A stretch of 13,154 bases of DNA from an uncultured Arcanobacterium sp. (GCF_947253055.1 NZ_CAMXYE010000041.1:1-13154); one strand, 5' to 3'. Positions 1-7,734 are shown, counted from the stretch's first letter. Numbers and translations: made by a program. The notes: generated by a model from the sequence alone, not told the origin.

Positions 1-2420
1 ACTCCTAAGTCGGTGCGTCCCGTCAGCTTAGTGGGGAAAGTATAGGTAATCATATTCGAAGCAAACTCCACCGTGCGCTCTTCCCACTGCCGTTCCACTT
101 CCGCAAAATATTTTTCTACATACGGCACGAGCAGCTCCGCATCTCCGGCAGTAAAGCCGAGGCAGAGGGAGCGTTGCTGGGCATTAGGAATTTTCCCAGC
201 CAGCAATTCTTCCCAAGCGCGCGCTTTCGCTTCCGGAGTAGCTAAAGCAGCGCGCGCTTCTGCCGCTGCACTAGCTCCAGCTGCCGTATTATCGCGCTCT
301 TGCAATTCCTGCTGGATATCAGCTTCGGTGATTCGCTGCGCAGCTGCTAAACGCTGCCATATTTCCCACCGCAGTGCCGCATCTATCTCTAATCCATTCG
401 GCACCTTTTCTCCCTGCAACCAGCCGGCAAAATAATCTAAATCAGCAGCGCTGTGGGCGAGAATAATGGCGGTGCGCGCCAGCTGTAATTGCCGATCCGA
501 GCCGGGAGCTGCACCCTGTAAAATATCTTGCAATTTTGCCGCCACTCTTTGCTGCAGCTCTTCGCGCTGTTGCGGTGGAGAATAGAGATTAGTGGCCGTC
601 ACCAGCTGGCTTAAGGTGTAGCGCAGCACTGTGCCGTGCGCCTCCGTCTCCAAGGCGCGCAAAGCAAAATCTGCATAATCGGCGGCATTCATAAGCCCAT
701 CGCGGCATAAATCCCAGACATTAAAAAGAATAAGAGCCCGCGTCAGCTGTAACTCGGGTGGGAAAGCGTTAATGTGCTCTTTTATATGCGTCAAAGATTC
801 TTCATCTAAACGCACTTTGGCATAAGCTAAATCGCCGTCATTAATCAGCAAGACATCGGGGCGCGAAATCCCACCGAACTCCGGCACTACGGTGCGCGCA
901 CCGGAAATATCGAGAGTAGTGAAAGCTACCTGCCGGTATACTCCATTTTCTAGATCGTAGCCACCCACGGCAATTCGATGTGGCCGCAAAGAAGCATGTT
1001 TATCTTTTTCCTGGCAAATTGCGAACTCATCGATTCTTCCGGCCGTTTCGGTTATTTGCGGAGAGAGAGTATTGATTCCCGCCTCTTGGAGCCAGAGCCG
1101 AGCCCACTGCTGTAAATCGCGGCCAGAGGCTGCCTCTAGTTCCGTGAGTAAATCTTGCAAAGTGGCATTTCCCCACGCTTTTTTCGCCAGATACTGCCGC
1201 ACGCCACTAATAAAAGCCTCTTCTCCTACGTAGGCTACTAGCTGCTGGAATACGGAGGCGCCTTTCCCGTAGGTGATACCGTCAAAGTTCACCAGCACAT
1301 CTTCTAAATCGCGAATATCGGCGGCAATAGGATGCGTAGAAGGAAGTTGATCTTGCCGGCGGGCCCAAGATTTCTCCGAGGCTTGGAAAGTGACCCATGC
1401 ATCCTGCCAGCGAGTCGCGCGCGCCGTGGCCACATGGCTCATATATTCGGCAAAAGATTCATTCAGCCAGAGATCGTCCCACCACTCCATGGTGACTAAA
1501 TCGCCGAACCACATATGAGCGAGTTCATGCAAAATAGTGATTGCCCGCCGCTCCACCAAGGCAGCTGTCGGCTTAGATTGGAATACGTAGTCGTCGAGTA
1601 TGGTGACGCAGCCCGGATGCTCCATCGCGCCCATATTGTATTCGGGCACGAAAATTTGATCGTATTTTCGGAATGGATACGGCTGGGCAAAATACTCTTC
1701 GTAAAATGGCATTCCTTGCTTGGTAATTTCCAGTACCTCTGCGCCGTCTAAATACTTTTGCAGCGATTTACGTGCATATACTCCGAGAGGGATTTCGCGG
1801 CCATCGGGAGCGGTATAGGTGCCTTGCACTCCCGCATAAGGGCCGGCAATTATGCAGGTAAGGTAGGAAGAGATGGGTTCGGTGGGAGAAAATTCCCAGC
1901 GCGCTAGGCCATCTGCTACCGGTTGAGGCTCCGGAGTGGGGGAGACGGAAAATACCTGCCAGTGCGCGGGAGCGAGCACGGAAAAAGTGAAACGCGCTTT
2001 TAGGTTGGGTTGCTCAAATACGGCAAACATCCGCCGCGAATCGGGAGCTTCGAATTGTGAGTAGAGATAAACTTCGCCATCTGCTGGATCGACGGCGCGG
2101 TGTAAGCCTTCGCCGGTGTGGGAGTATAAGCAGGTAGCTTCCACAATTAAGGTGTTCTCTGCCGCTATCTCTGCCAGTTCGATTCGGGAATCTTGAAAAG
2201 AGCTAGGAGAAATAGCGGTGCCGTTCAGCTCAATTTTTTCTACTGACTGGGCTATTAAGTCTACGAAAGTGGCCGCGCCGGCTTCCCCGGAAAAATCAAT
2301 AGTAGTGCGGGAGCGGAAAGTAGTGGAATCACGTAAATCCAACTCCACCCGGTAGCTATGAGTCTGTACTATTTCTGCGCGGTGGGCAGCTTCCAAGCGC
2401 GTCAAATTTTCTCCGGGCAA
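1..2420 (-). CDS. pepN: Aminopeptidase N (M1 zinc metallopeptidase), C-terminus off the window
   Basis: Cytosolic M1 aminopeptidase that removes N-terminal residues from peptides. The minus strand is open from 2420 to the window edge, about 806 codons; the family usually has about 850, so some 50 C-terminal residues are missing. Visible motifs are HELAH at residues 298-302, the third zinc ligand in NESF at E321, the catalytic tyrosine in ITYGKG at Y384, and the substrate-binding GAMEN box, here GAMEH at 264-268. These positions match E. coli PepN closely. The C-terminal half looks like the ERAP1-type domain of actinobacterial PepN. I chose a TTG start at 2420-2418 (MPGENLTRLEAA), a typical actinobacterial N-terminus, preceded by GGAAAGGAAG and with no in-frame ATG upstream. 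It is divergent from the DsbA-family gene at 2688. The GAMEN to GAMEH change is the only oddity; everything else argues for an active enzyme. Confidence 0.95.
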   Translation of the reverse strand, partial: MPGENLTRLEAAHRAEIVQTHSYRVELDLRDSTTFRSRTTIDFSGEAGAATFVDLIAQSVEKIELNGTAISPSSFQDSRIELAEIAAENTLIVEATCLYSHTGEGLHRAVDPADGEVYLYSQFEAPDSRRMFAVFEQPNLKARFTFSVLAPAHWQVFSVSPTPEPQPVADGLARWEFSPTEPISSYLTCIIAGPYAGVQGTYTAPDGREIPLGVYARKSLQKYLDGAEVLEITKQGMPFYEEYFAQPYPFRKYDQIFVPEYNMGAMEHPGCVTILDDYVFQSKPTAALVERRAITILHELAHMWFGDLVTMEWWDDLWLNESFAEYMSHVATARATRWQDAWVTFQASEKSWARRQDQLPSTHPIAADIRDLEDVLVNFDGITYGKGASVFQQLVAYVGEEAFISGVRQYLAKKAWGNATLQDLLTELEAASGRDLQQWARLWLQEAGINTLSPQITETAGRIDEFAICQEKDKHASLRPHRIAVGGYDLENGVYRQVAFTTLDISGARTVVPEFGGISRPDVLLINDGDLAYAKVRLDEESLTHIKEHINAFPPELQLTRALILFNVWDLCRDGLMNAADYADFALRALETEAHGTVLRYTLSQLVTATNLYSPPQQREELQQRVAAKLQDILQGAAPGSDRQLQLARTAIILAHSAADLDYFAGWLQGEKVPNGLEIDAALRWEIWQRLAAAQRITEADIQQELQERDNTAAGASAAAEARAALATPEAKARAWEELLAGKIPNAQQRSLCLGFTAGDAELLVPYVEKYFAEVERQWEERTVEFASNMITYTFPTKLTGRTDLG

Positions 2421-2687
2421 AATTCTTCCTTTCCACAGATGGCTAATGCCATAGCGGCATCTAATTTCCTCTTTTACTCTAGCTTCTTTTCCGCGCCGAG
2501 AAAAAGTATGGCGGCATGTATAGGATTGAGATGTAGCTTGTGCCGGCGGGAAGCCGATGATCTGTGCACAAAGCGACCGCGGAGTAACTGGGGTAAAAGC
2601 AGTGCGGGCGAGCTGCCCGAGCTGCCCGAGCAATACTGGCAGATAGCGGTAATGAAAATAAATAAAAGTTAGAGAGAAAGGCAGAAA
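2421..2687. other. Divergent intergenic region between pepN and the DsbA-family gene
   Basis: No convincing gene lies here. An open frame on the plus strand runs through it but overlaps the start of pepN, lacks a ribosome binding site and resembles nothing I know. The stretch should hold both divergent promoters. I could not pick a confident -35/-10 pair for either; TATACA on the minus strand near 2515-2520 is only a possibility. A GAGCTGCCC tandem repeat lies at 2610-2631. Confidence 0.5.
2610..2631. repeat. Short tandem repeat, unit GAGCTGCCC
   Basis: Two perfect 9-bp copies (2610-2618 and 2619-2627) plus a 4-base partial copy. With the preceding CGGGC the first copy can also fold into a 5-bp CGGGC/GCCCG stem with loop GAGCT. 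It lies 57 bp before the ATG of the DsbA-family gene. No T-run follows, so it is not a terminator; a regulator site or simple slippage are both possible. Confidence 0.6.
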
Positions 2688-3302
2688 ATGGCGAGTTTAG
2701 ATGCAGGAGAAAAAGTAGATTTTTGGTTCGACCCTTCTTGCCCGTGGACGTGGATCACCTCCCGTTGGATCACCGAAGTAGCTACGGAGCTCTCTCTTTC
2801 TCTCACGATGCACGCCTTTTCACTCTGCCACCTCAATAGAGATAAAGATATACCGCAAAGCTACCGGGAGCATCTAGAATCAGCTCGGCTCGGAGCAGAA
2901 GTGGCTGCCGGAGTGGAAAAACTGGCGCCAGCGCGCCTAGCAGATTTCTATACTGCGCTCGGCAACCGGCATTTTGGGGAGGAAGCTCCGAAAGACGCCG
3001 CCACTGCCCGCGCCGCGCTCCAAGAGTGCGGCCTGCCGGAAGAAATAGTGGAGAGAGCCGCTGCCGGAGAATTCACGGATTATTTGGCAGTTAGCACAGA
3101 AAAAGCGCTCGCCTTAGTAGGGGAAGACGTAGGAGTGCCGATAATTGCCACGGCCGGGGTGGCTTTCTTTGGGCCAGTCATTTCTCCCGCTCCGCATGGG
3201 GCGGCTGCAATTAAACTCTGGGAAGGAGCGCTGGCGCTGGCAGAAACTCCGGGATTCTTTGAGTTAAAGCGCTCCCGCACCACAGGGCCAATTTTTTCCT
3301 AG
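2688..3302 (+). CDS. DsbA-family oxidoreductase, mycothiol-dependent nitroreductase (Rv2466c) type
   Basis: A 204-residue thioredoxin-fold protein. The N-terminus reads DFWFDPSCPWTW, with the active-site Cys at C18, as in the Rv2466c family of mycobacteria, which uses mycothiol to reduce substrates and activates some nitro prodrugs. A helical insert follows (about 50-140), then the cis-proline segment VGVPII (P151) and FFGPVIS (160-166), also typical. Family length is about 207, so it is complete. The site reads CPWT, so the resolving cysteine I recall for Rv2466c (CPWC) is absent; C47 and C114 are the only other cysteines. The ATG at 2688 has GAAAGG six bases upstream. In M. tuberculosis this gene sits between pepN and rpiB, as here apart from the added M13 peptidase. 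No clear SigH-type promoter was found. Function is assigned by family and context; substrate unknown. Confidence 0.88.
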   Translation: MASLDAGEKVDFWFDPSCPWTWITSRWITEVATELSLSLTMHAFSLCHLNRDKDIPQSYREHLESARLGAEVAAGVEKLAPARLADFYTALGNRHFGEEAPKDAATARAALQECGLPEEIVERAAAGEFTDYLAVSTEKALALVGEDVGVPIIATAGVAFFGPVISPAPHGAAAIKLWEGALALAETPGFFELKRSRTTGPIFS

Positions 3303-3317
3303 TAGTAATAAGGAATA

Positions 3318-3395
3318 GTAGATAGCGAGCCATAAAAGGAAAGATAGGTAGCGAGCCGCAGAAAATGGTAAATAGCGAAACCTAAATAGTGAATC
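3318..3395. repeat. Degenerate direct repeats around TAGCGAGCC
   Basis: TAGCGAGCC occurs at 3323-3331 and 3349-3357, TAGCGAAACC at 3373-3382 and TAGTGAATC near 3387. The first three are 26 and 24 bp apart with A-rich spacers. They fill the gap between the convergent 3' ends of the DsbA-family and M13 peptidase genes. They may be decayed tandem duplications; no function is evident. Confidence 0.5.
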
Positions 3396-3414
3396 TCAAA
3401 AAGAGCTGCTAAAT

Positions 3415-3432
3415 AAAAGCTACGGGCTTTTT
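3415..3432. terminator. Short A/T-flanked hairpin between convergent genes
   Basis: AAAAGC and GCTTTT form a 6-bp stem around TACGG, followed by a further T. The A-rich left arm makes it usable in both directions, for the DsbA-family gene on the plus strand and the M13 peptidase gene ending at 3438. The stem is short, so strength is doubtful. Confidence 0.45.
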
Positions 3433-3437
3433 ACCTG

Positions 3438-5444
3438 CTACCAGATCTGTACTCGCTCCTGCGGTGGCAGATAGAGTTCATCGCCTTCCTGTACATCGAA
3501 AGCCTCCACAAAAGCATCGATATTCTTCACTACTCCGTTGCACCGGAACTCTGCTGGCGCATGTGGATCAGTGGCGATTCGCTGTACCATCAGCTCATCC
3601 CGCCGTTTTTCCTGCCAAGCACGCGCATAGGAAAGGAAAACGCGTTGTAAGCCGGAGTAGCCTTTTTCTAGCGGGCTCTCCGCAGTTCCCGCATATCCGG
3701 CTCGCCGCAGAGCAATATCGTAGGCGCGCAAAGCAATCCCTAGACCACCTAAATCGCCGATATTTTCTCCTAGAGTGAGTTCTCCATTTACGTGATGCGG
3801 AGAATCAGCGGGAAATTGCGCCGGCACGTAGGAGTTATATTGCTTCACCAGTGCGCCGGTACGTTTCTCAAATTCTGCTCGGTCGCGCTCGCTCCACCAG
3901 TTATGCAGCCGCCCGCTGCCGTCGTACTTCGAGCCTTGGTCGTCGAAACCATGTCCGATTTCATGGCCAATAACTGCCCCGATACCGCCGTAGTTCCACG
4001 CCGGATCTGCATCTGGAGAGAAGAAAGGCGGCTGTAAAATAGCAGCTGGAAATACTATCTCGTTAGCGAGCGGGTTGTAGTAGGCATTCACCGTCTGCGG
4101 ATGCATAAGCCACTCGTCTCTATCTACCGGTTTCCCTAATTTCCCTACCTCATAAGCAGTGAAAAACTTATTAGCTTGCCGTATATTCTCCACCAAATCG
4201 CCGGAGGTAATACGCAGCTGTTGGTAATCTTTCCACTTTTCGGGATAACCGATTTTAGTTACGAAACTATCGAGTTTTTGGAGCGCTTTCTGGCGAGTAT
4301 CCTCTCCCATCCACTCCAAATTTTGAATCGAAGCGCGGTAGGCGGCCAATAAATCGGCTACCAGCTGCTCCATCTGCGCTTTGGCGGTGGGAGGGAAATG
4401 GCGAGCTACATACTCTTTCCCAATCGCTTCGCCGAGAACACCGTCCACCAAATCTATGCCGCGCTTCCAGCGGGGGCGCATTTCTTCTTTACCGGCCAGC
4501 ACCTTCCCATAAAAATTAAACTGTGCCTCCACTAGGGCAGCAGAGAGATACGGCGCGCGCGCCAAGATGGTCTGCCAGATTAGGTATTCCTGCAGTGTAT
4601 CGAGAGTCGTATCTTGCCAAAGTTGCGCAAAGCCTTGGAGAGCTCCCGGAGTATATACCAGTAATTTCGGGGCGTTTTGGGCAGTGATTCCACAAAGTTC
4701 CAGCGCATCTTCCCAATTAAATCCGGGGGTGGCACTCTGAAATTCTTCCCAAGTCAATACGTTATTAGTTTGCTCCGCATCGCGCAGTTTTACTACGTCG
4801 TAGTGATAGGAGGCGAGTGCAGTTTCAAAATCGAGAATACGTTGGGCGGCATCGGTAGCGGCTTCAGCGCTGATTCCGGTGCCTAAGGCATAAAGCTGGG
4901 GGAGAAATTCTTTATAGGCCTGCAAAATAGGAGCGTAGGCGGCATCTCGATAGAAAGATTCATCCGGGAGGCCGAGCCCATCTTGGCTGATCCACACGAT
5001 ATAAGCATCTGGCTGGTTGCGATCGGCGTCTACCGTGCAGCTGAAAGGCACCGATACTCCGCTCTCTAGGAGTTGGCCGGCAGTGATTCCTAAATCATCT
5101 TTATCTTTCGCAGCGCGGATGAGCGCTAAATCTTTTTCGAGAGGCCGTATGCCCTGCTCTTCGATCTGGGCTTCGTCCATAAAAGAAGCGTATAGATCTG
5201 CCACTTTTTGCTCGCTGCTGTGGCGGGGATTTGCGGTAAAACTTTCGACGATTTCTCGCACTTGCGTCAAGGATTCTTCCCGAAGATCGATAAAGGCGCC
5301 GGCGGCTGCTTGATCAGCCGGTATAGAAGTACTTTCTAGCCATTTTCCGTTTACAAATTCAAAAAGGTCATCTTGCGGGCGAATACGAGTATCTAACTCG
5401 GAAATTACTTTAGCTCCGTAATTTTCACTGTCTTTAATCGTCAT
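3438..5444 (-). CDS. pepO: M13-family zinc metallopeptidase (neprilysin/PepO type)
   Basis: A 668-residue M13 endopeptidase that should cleave oligopeptides. The N-terminal M13 domain opens with RPQDDLFEFVNGKW (residues 22-35). The catalytic domain carries NAYYNP (453-458, substrate-backbone binding), HEIGH at 494-498 (zinc ligands H494 and H498, catalytic E495) and GENIGD at 559-564 (third ligand E560, supporting D564). There is no signal peptide or membrane segment, so it is probably cytosolic, unlike eukaryotic neprilysin. Length is normal for bacterial members. The ATG at 5444 lacks a well-placed Shine-Dalgarno, but TAGAAT ends seven bases upstream, suggesting a leaderless message. It is divergent from rpiB and convergent with the DsbA-family gene, inserted into what is otherwise the mycobacterial pepN / Rv2466c / rpiB order. 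The family call is secure; the name pepO is by family only. Confidence 0.94.
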   Translation of the reverse strand: MTIKDSENYGAKVISELDTRIRPQDDLFEFVNGKWLESTSIPADQAAAGAFIDLREESLTQVREIVESFTANPRHSSEQKVADLYASFMDEAQIEEQGIRPLEKDLALIRAAKDKDDLGITAGQLLESGVSVPFSCTVDADRNQPDAYIVWISQDGLGLPDESFYRDAAYAPILQAYKEFLPQLYALGTGISAEAATDAAQRILDFETALASYHYDVVKLRDAEQTNNVLTWEEFQSATPGFNWEDALELCGITAQNAPKLLVYTPGALQGFAQLWQDTTLDTLQEYLIWQTILARAPYLSAALVEAQFNFYGKVLAGKEEMRPRWKRGIDLVDGVLGEAIGKEYVARHFPPTAKAQMEQLVADLLAAYRASIQNLEWMGEDTRQKALQKLDSFVTKIGYPEKWKDYQQLRITSGDLVENIRQANKFFTAYEVGKLGKPVDRDEWLMHPQTVNAYYNPLANEIVFPAAILQPPFFSPDADPAWNYGGIGAVIGHEIGHGFDDQGSKYDGSGRLHNWWSERDRAEFEKRTGALVKQYNSYVPAQFPADSPHHVNGELTLGENIGDLGGLGIALRAYDIALRRAGYAGTAESPLEKGYSGLQRVFLSYARAWQEKRRDELMVQRIATDPHAPAEFRCNGVVKNIDAFVEAFDVQEGDELYLPPQERVQIW

Positions 5445-5451
5445 AGAGGCT

Positions 5452-5457
5452 ATTCTA
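5452..5457 (-). promoter_or_regulatory. -10 box for the M13 peptidase gene, leaderless position
   Basis: TAGAAT on the minus strand, seven bases before the ATG at 5444. At that distance transcription should begin at or next to the start codon. No good TTGACA-like -35 is visible, which is common in actinobacterial promoters. Confidence 0.55.
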
Positions 5458-5503
5458 CCTTGATTTACTGGGCGGTTCCGCTTCAGGGTAGGGAAAAATT
5501 AGC

Positions 5504-5509
5504 TAGAAT
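5504..5509 (+). promoter_or_regulatory. -10 box for rpiB, leaderless position
   Basis: TAGAAT on the plus strand, six bases before the ATG at 5516. It mirrors the box at 5452-5457, the same hexamer on the other strand. The intervening AGAAGT is too close to the ATG for a normal ribosome binding site, so a leaderless transcript is likely. No clear -35. Confidence 0.55.
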
Positions 5510-5515
5510 AGAAGT

Positions 5516-5965
5516 ATGAGAGTACATATTGCAAGTGACCATGCAGGTTTCGAATTAAAAAGTCATTTAGTCGCCCACCTTCAGGAAGCCGGATACGAAG
5601 TAGAAGATCACGGCTACCATGAATACGATAAATTGGATGCTTATCCGCCGGTATGCTTTGCCTGTGCTGAAGCAGTAGCAAAAGATCCGGGTTCTTTAGG
5701 GATAGTCATCGGAGGATCTGGAAACGGCGAACAGATGGCAGCCAATAAAGTAAAAGGCATCCGTGCCGCTCTAGCTTGGAACGAAGCTACTGCCGAATTA
5801 GCGCGGGAGCACAATAATGCCAATGTGATATCGCTGGGTGCGCGTCAGCATGATCTAGCGGAAGCTACTAAGCTGGTGGATATTTTCCTCTCCACCTCTT
5901 ATGATCCCGCTTCGCGCCACCAATCGCGTATCGATATGCTCAGTGAATACGAAGAAAAGCACTGA
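5516..5965 (+). CDS. rpiB: Ribose-5-phosphate isomerase B
   Basis: A 149-residue RpiB/LacAB-family isomerase interconverting ribose 5-phosphate and ribulose 5-phosphate in the non-oxidative pentose phosphate pathway. It shows the N-terminal substrate loop SDHAGFELK (7-15, with D8 and H9), the GGSGNGEQMAANK signature (66-78) and REHNNANVISLGAR (97-110). The signature lacks the cysteine used as catalytic base in E. coli RpiB. It has the actinobacterial GSGNGE form, in which a glutamate does this job in M. tuberculosis, here E72. Length is normal for actinobacterial RpiB. The gene is divergent from the M13 peptidase gene across 71 bp. It ends 167 bp before the 3' end of cysE, with a hairpin between them. 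Confidence 0.96.
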   Translation: MRVHIASDHAGFELKSHLVAHLQEAGYEVEDHGYHEYDKLDAYPPVCFACAEAVAKDPGSLGIVIGGSGNGEQMAANKVKGIRAALAWNEATAELAREHNNANVISLGARQHDLAEATKLVDIFLSTSYDPASRHQSRIDMLSEYEEKH

Positions 5966-5995
5966 GTAGTATCTAAAAGAATTAAATAAACACAA

Positions 5996-6029
5996 AGGGC
6001 AGGAGCTTCCGGATGGGAGCCCCTGCCCT
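5996..6029 (-). terminator. Intrinsic terminator for cysK-cysE, possibly shared with rpiB
   Basis: Arms AGGGCAGG (5996-6003) and CCTGCCCT (6022-6029), one mismatch, then six more pairs (GCTTCC/GGGAGC with one G-T) around loop GGAT. Read on the minus strand the stem is followed by TTTGTGTTTATTT, a reasonable U-rich tract. On the plus strand the tail is only CTATTTAG, so it may serve rpiB less well. Confidence 0.7.
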
Positions 6030-6132
6030 GCTATTTAGGAATTATTTAGTGGATTGGCGCGCACGGATATACACCGGCGTCAGCAGGTTCTGATTGCTTA
6101 AACTAGTAATTTCTTAAATCAATAATTTTAAA

Positions 6133-6717
6133 TCAGTCGCTGACGGCCGGGTCGATATGCGGTTGCTTATTTTTCGCTGGTCGGTTTCGCGCCGGAATTC
6201 CCACTGCTACCTGGCAGCTCGGCACGTCTTTCACTACTACCGCATTAGCTCCGATTTGTACGTCGTCTCCAATCGTAATAGGGCCGAGTACTTTTGCTCC
6301 GGCGCCAATCATTACGCGATTACCGACGGTGGGGTGGCGTTTGCCTTTGCGCATAGAAATACCGCCGAGGGTGGTGCCGTGGAAAATAGTCACGTCTTCT
6401 CCTACCTCAGCAGTTTCTCCGATTACCACTCCCATTCCGTGATCAATAAAAAGTCTCCGGCCAAGCTGCGCACCTGGATGGATTTCAATTCCGGTAATAG
6501 CGCGCGTCAGCTGCGATATTATACGTGCCGGCAACTTTAGGAGTGGCGATTTATTCCACATCCGATGGCAGAGCCGGTAAGCCCAGACGGCGTGCACCCC
6601 CGGGTAGGCGAGTGCCACTTCGAGGGTATTGCGGGCAGCTGGATCATTATCAACTGCTGCTTGGAGATCTTCTTTTAGCTGCTTAAAGAAAGTGAGGTGC
6701 TCTATCTTTTTCTGCAT
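6133..6717 (-). CDS. cysE: Serine O-acetyltransferase
   Basis: A 194-residue CysE making O-acetyl-L-serine from serine and acetyl-CoA, the committing step of cysteine synthesis and the step usually feedback-inhibited by cysteine. The N-terminal helical region (about 1-70) is followed by a left-handed beta-helix of hexapeptide repeats (ITGIEIHPGAQLG, VIGETAEVGEDVTI, TIGDDVQIGANAVV). The catalytic Asp-His pair is in IDHGMG (D92, H93), with H113 in FHGTTLGG. It is a short form with a brief C-terminal tail, as in many Gram-positive CysE proteins. Its ATG lies two bases after the cysK stop (TAA-GG-ATG), so the genes are cotranscribed and probably translationally coupled. It should share the control region upstream of cysK. 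Confidence 0.96.
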   Translation of the reverse strand: MQKKIEHLTFFKQLKEDLQAAVDNDPAARNTLEVALAYPGVHAVWAYRLCHRMWNKSPLLKLPARIISQLTRAITGIEIHPGAQLGRRLFIDHGMGVVIGETAEVGEDVTIFHGTTLGGISMRKGKRHPTVGNRVMIGAGAKVLGPITIGDDVQIGANAVVVKDVPSCQVAVGIPARNRPAKNKQPHIDPAVSD

Positions 6718-6719
6718 CC

Positions 6720-7652
6720 TTAATCATCCAATCCCGCGAATAAATCGGTGGATACGTAGCGTTCGCCGAAATCAGGAATAATTACGGCGATATTCTTCCC
6801 AGCGTATTCGGGGCGTTCAGCTATTTTGAGTGCTGCCCAGAGTGCAGCTCCGCCCGAGATTCCCGCCAGTATCCCTTCTTGGTGGGCAGCTTGCCGAGCT
6901 GTAACTAAAGCGTCGTCAAATTCTACCGGCAGCACTTCGTCATAAATATCTCTATCGAGTATTTCCGGCACGAAATTAGCGCCCAGCCCTTGTATCTTAT
7001 GAGATCCGGCATGGCCCGTGGAAAGGAGAGGAGAATCGGCGGGTTCTACCGCCACAATATGTATTTGTGGATTCTGGGATTTTAGATACTTGCCACTTCC
7101 GCTGAGAGTACCTCCGGTGCCTACGCCAGCCACCAACACATCTACTTTTCCAGATAAATCATTCCAAATCTCTGGGCCGGTAGTGCGGGCATGGGCGGCG
7201 GGATTGGCAGGATTGGCAAACTGGGAAGCGAGAATAGCTCCAGGCAGCGCAGCGGCAATCTCTTTCGCTTTATCTACTGCGCCCTGCATTCCCGCTGCCG
7301 GTTCGGTGAGCACTAATTCGGCTCCGAATCCACGTAATAAAATGCGCCGTTCTTTAGACATCGAAGCCGGCATAGTAAGAATTACTTTGTAGCCGCGCGC
7401 TGCGCCCACCCAAGCGAGTGCAATACCAGTATTTCCAGAGGTAGCTTCGACGATAGTGCCGCCGGGAGCCAGTGCTCCCGATTTCTCTGCTTCCTCCACG
7501 ATAGCCACACCTACTCGGTCTTTTACCGAGTTAGCCGGGTTGTAGAATTCTAATTTTGCAAATACGTGGCCACCTTTATCTGCCGCCAGTCGGTGGAGCT
7601 GCAGCAGGGGAGTACCTCCAGTTATCTCGGTAAGGGAATGATATAAAGTCAT
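6720..7652 (-). CDS. cysK: Cysteine synthase A (O-acetylserine sulfhydrylase)
   Basis: A 310-residue PLP enzyme joining O-acetylserine and sulfide to give cysteine and acetate. PLP-binding lysine is K44 in NPANSVKDR. The substrate loop is TSGNTG (71-76) and the phosphate-cradling glycine loop is GVGTGGT (176-182). Length and motifs fit CysK rather than cystathionine beta-synthase, which has extra domains. First gene of cysK-cysE; both pathway steps are therefore made together. The ATG at 7652 has only a weak purine-rich ribosome binding site (AAGAAAAGAG), in contrast with the very strong site of the short Cys-rich ORF upstream. That contrast makes leader-based control of cysK translation plausible. 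The leader is described separately. Confidence 0.96.
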   Translation of the reverse strand: MTLYHSLTEITGGTPLLQLHRLAADKGGHVFAKLEFYNPANSVKDRVGVAIVEEAEKSGALAPGGTIVEATSGNTGIALAWVGAARGYKVILTMPASMSKERRILLRGFGAELVLTEPAAGMQGAVDKAKEIAAALPGAILASQFANPANPAAHARTTGPEIWNDLSGKVDVLVAGVGTGGTLSGSGKYLKSQNPQIHIVAVEPADSPLLSTGHAGSHKIQGLGANFVPEILDRDIYDEVLPVEFDDALVTARQAAHQEGILAGISGGAALWAALKIAERPEYAGKNIAVIIPDFGERYVSTDLFAGLDD

Positions 7653-7734
7653 AGGTTTTCTCTTTTCTTAAATTGAGGTTTTGTATATAAGCGGCTCAAT
7701 TTTTATACATAGATTTATATTTCTATTTCGCAGT

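Noticed and set aside
73..435. Plus-strand open frame antisense to pepN; similar frames lie antisense to the M13 peptidase, cysK, cysE and putP genes
   Set aside because: All are shadows of strong genes on the other strand, with low-complexity Arg/Ser/Ala-rich products and no start signals.
2358..2672. Plus-strand open frame of 104 codons across the pepN start
   Set aside because: It overlaps the PepN N-terminus antisense, lacks a ribosome binding site and has no recognisable domain.
6042..6110. Minus-strand reading SNQNLLTPVYIRARQSTK-stop after cysE
   Set aside because: It looks protein-like but has no ATG, GTG or TTG start and no ribosome binding site; upstream it meets a stop after two dozen codons. 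Probably chance.
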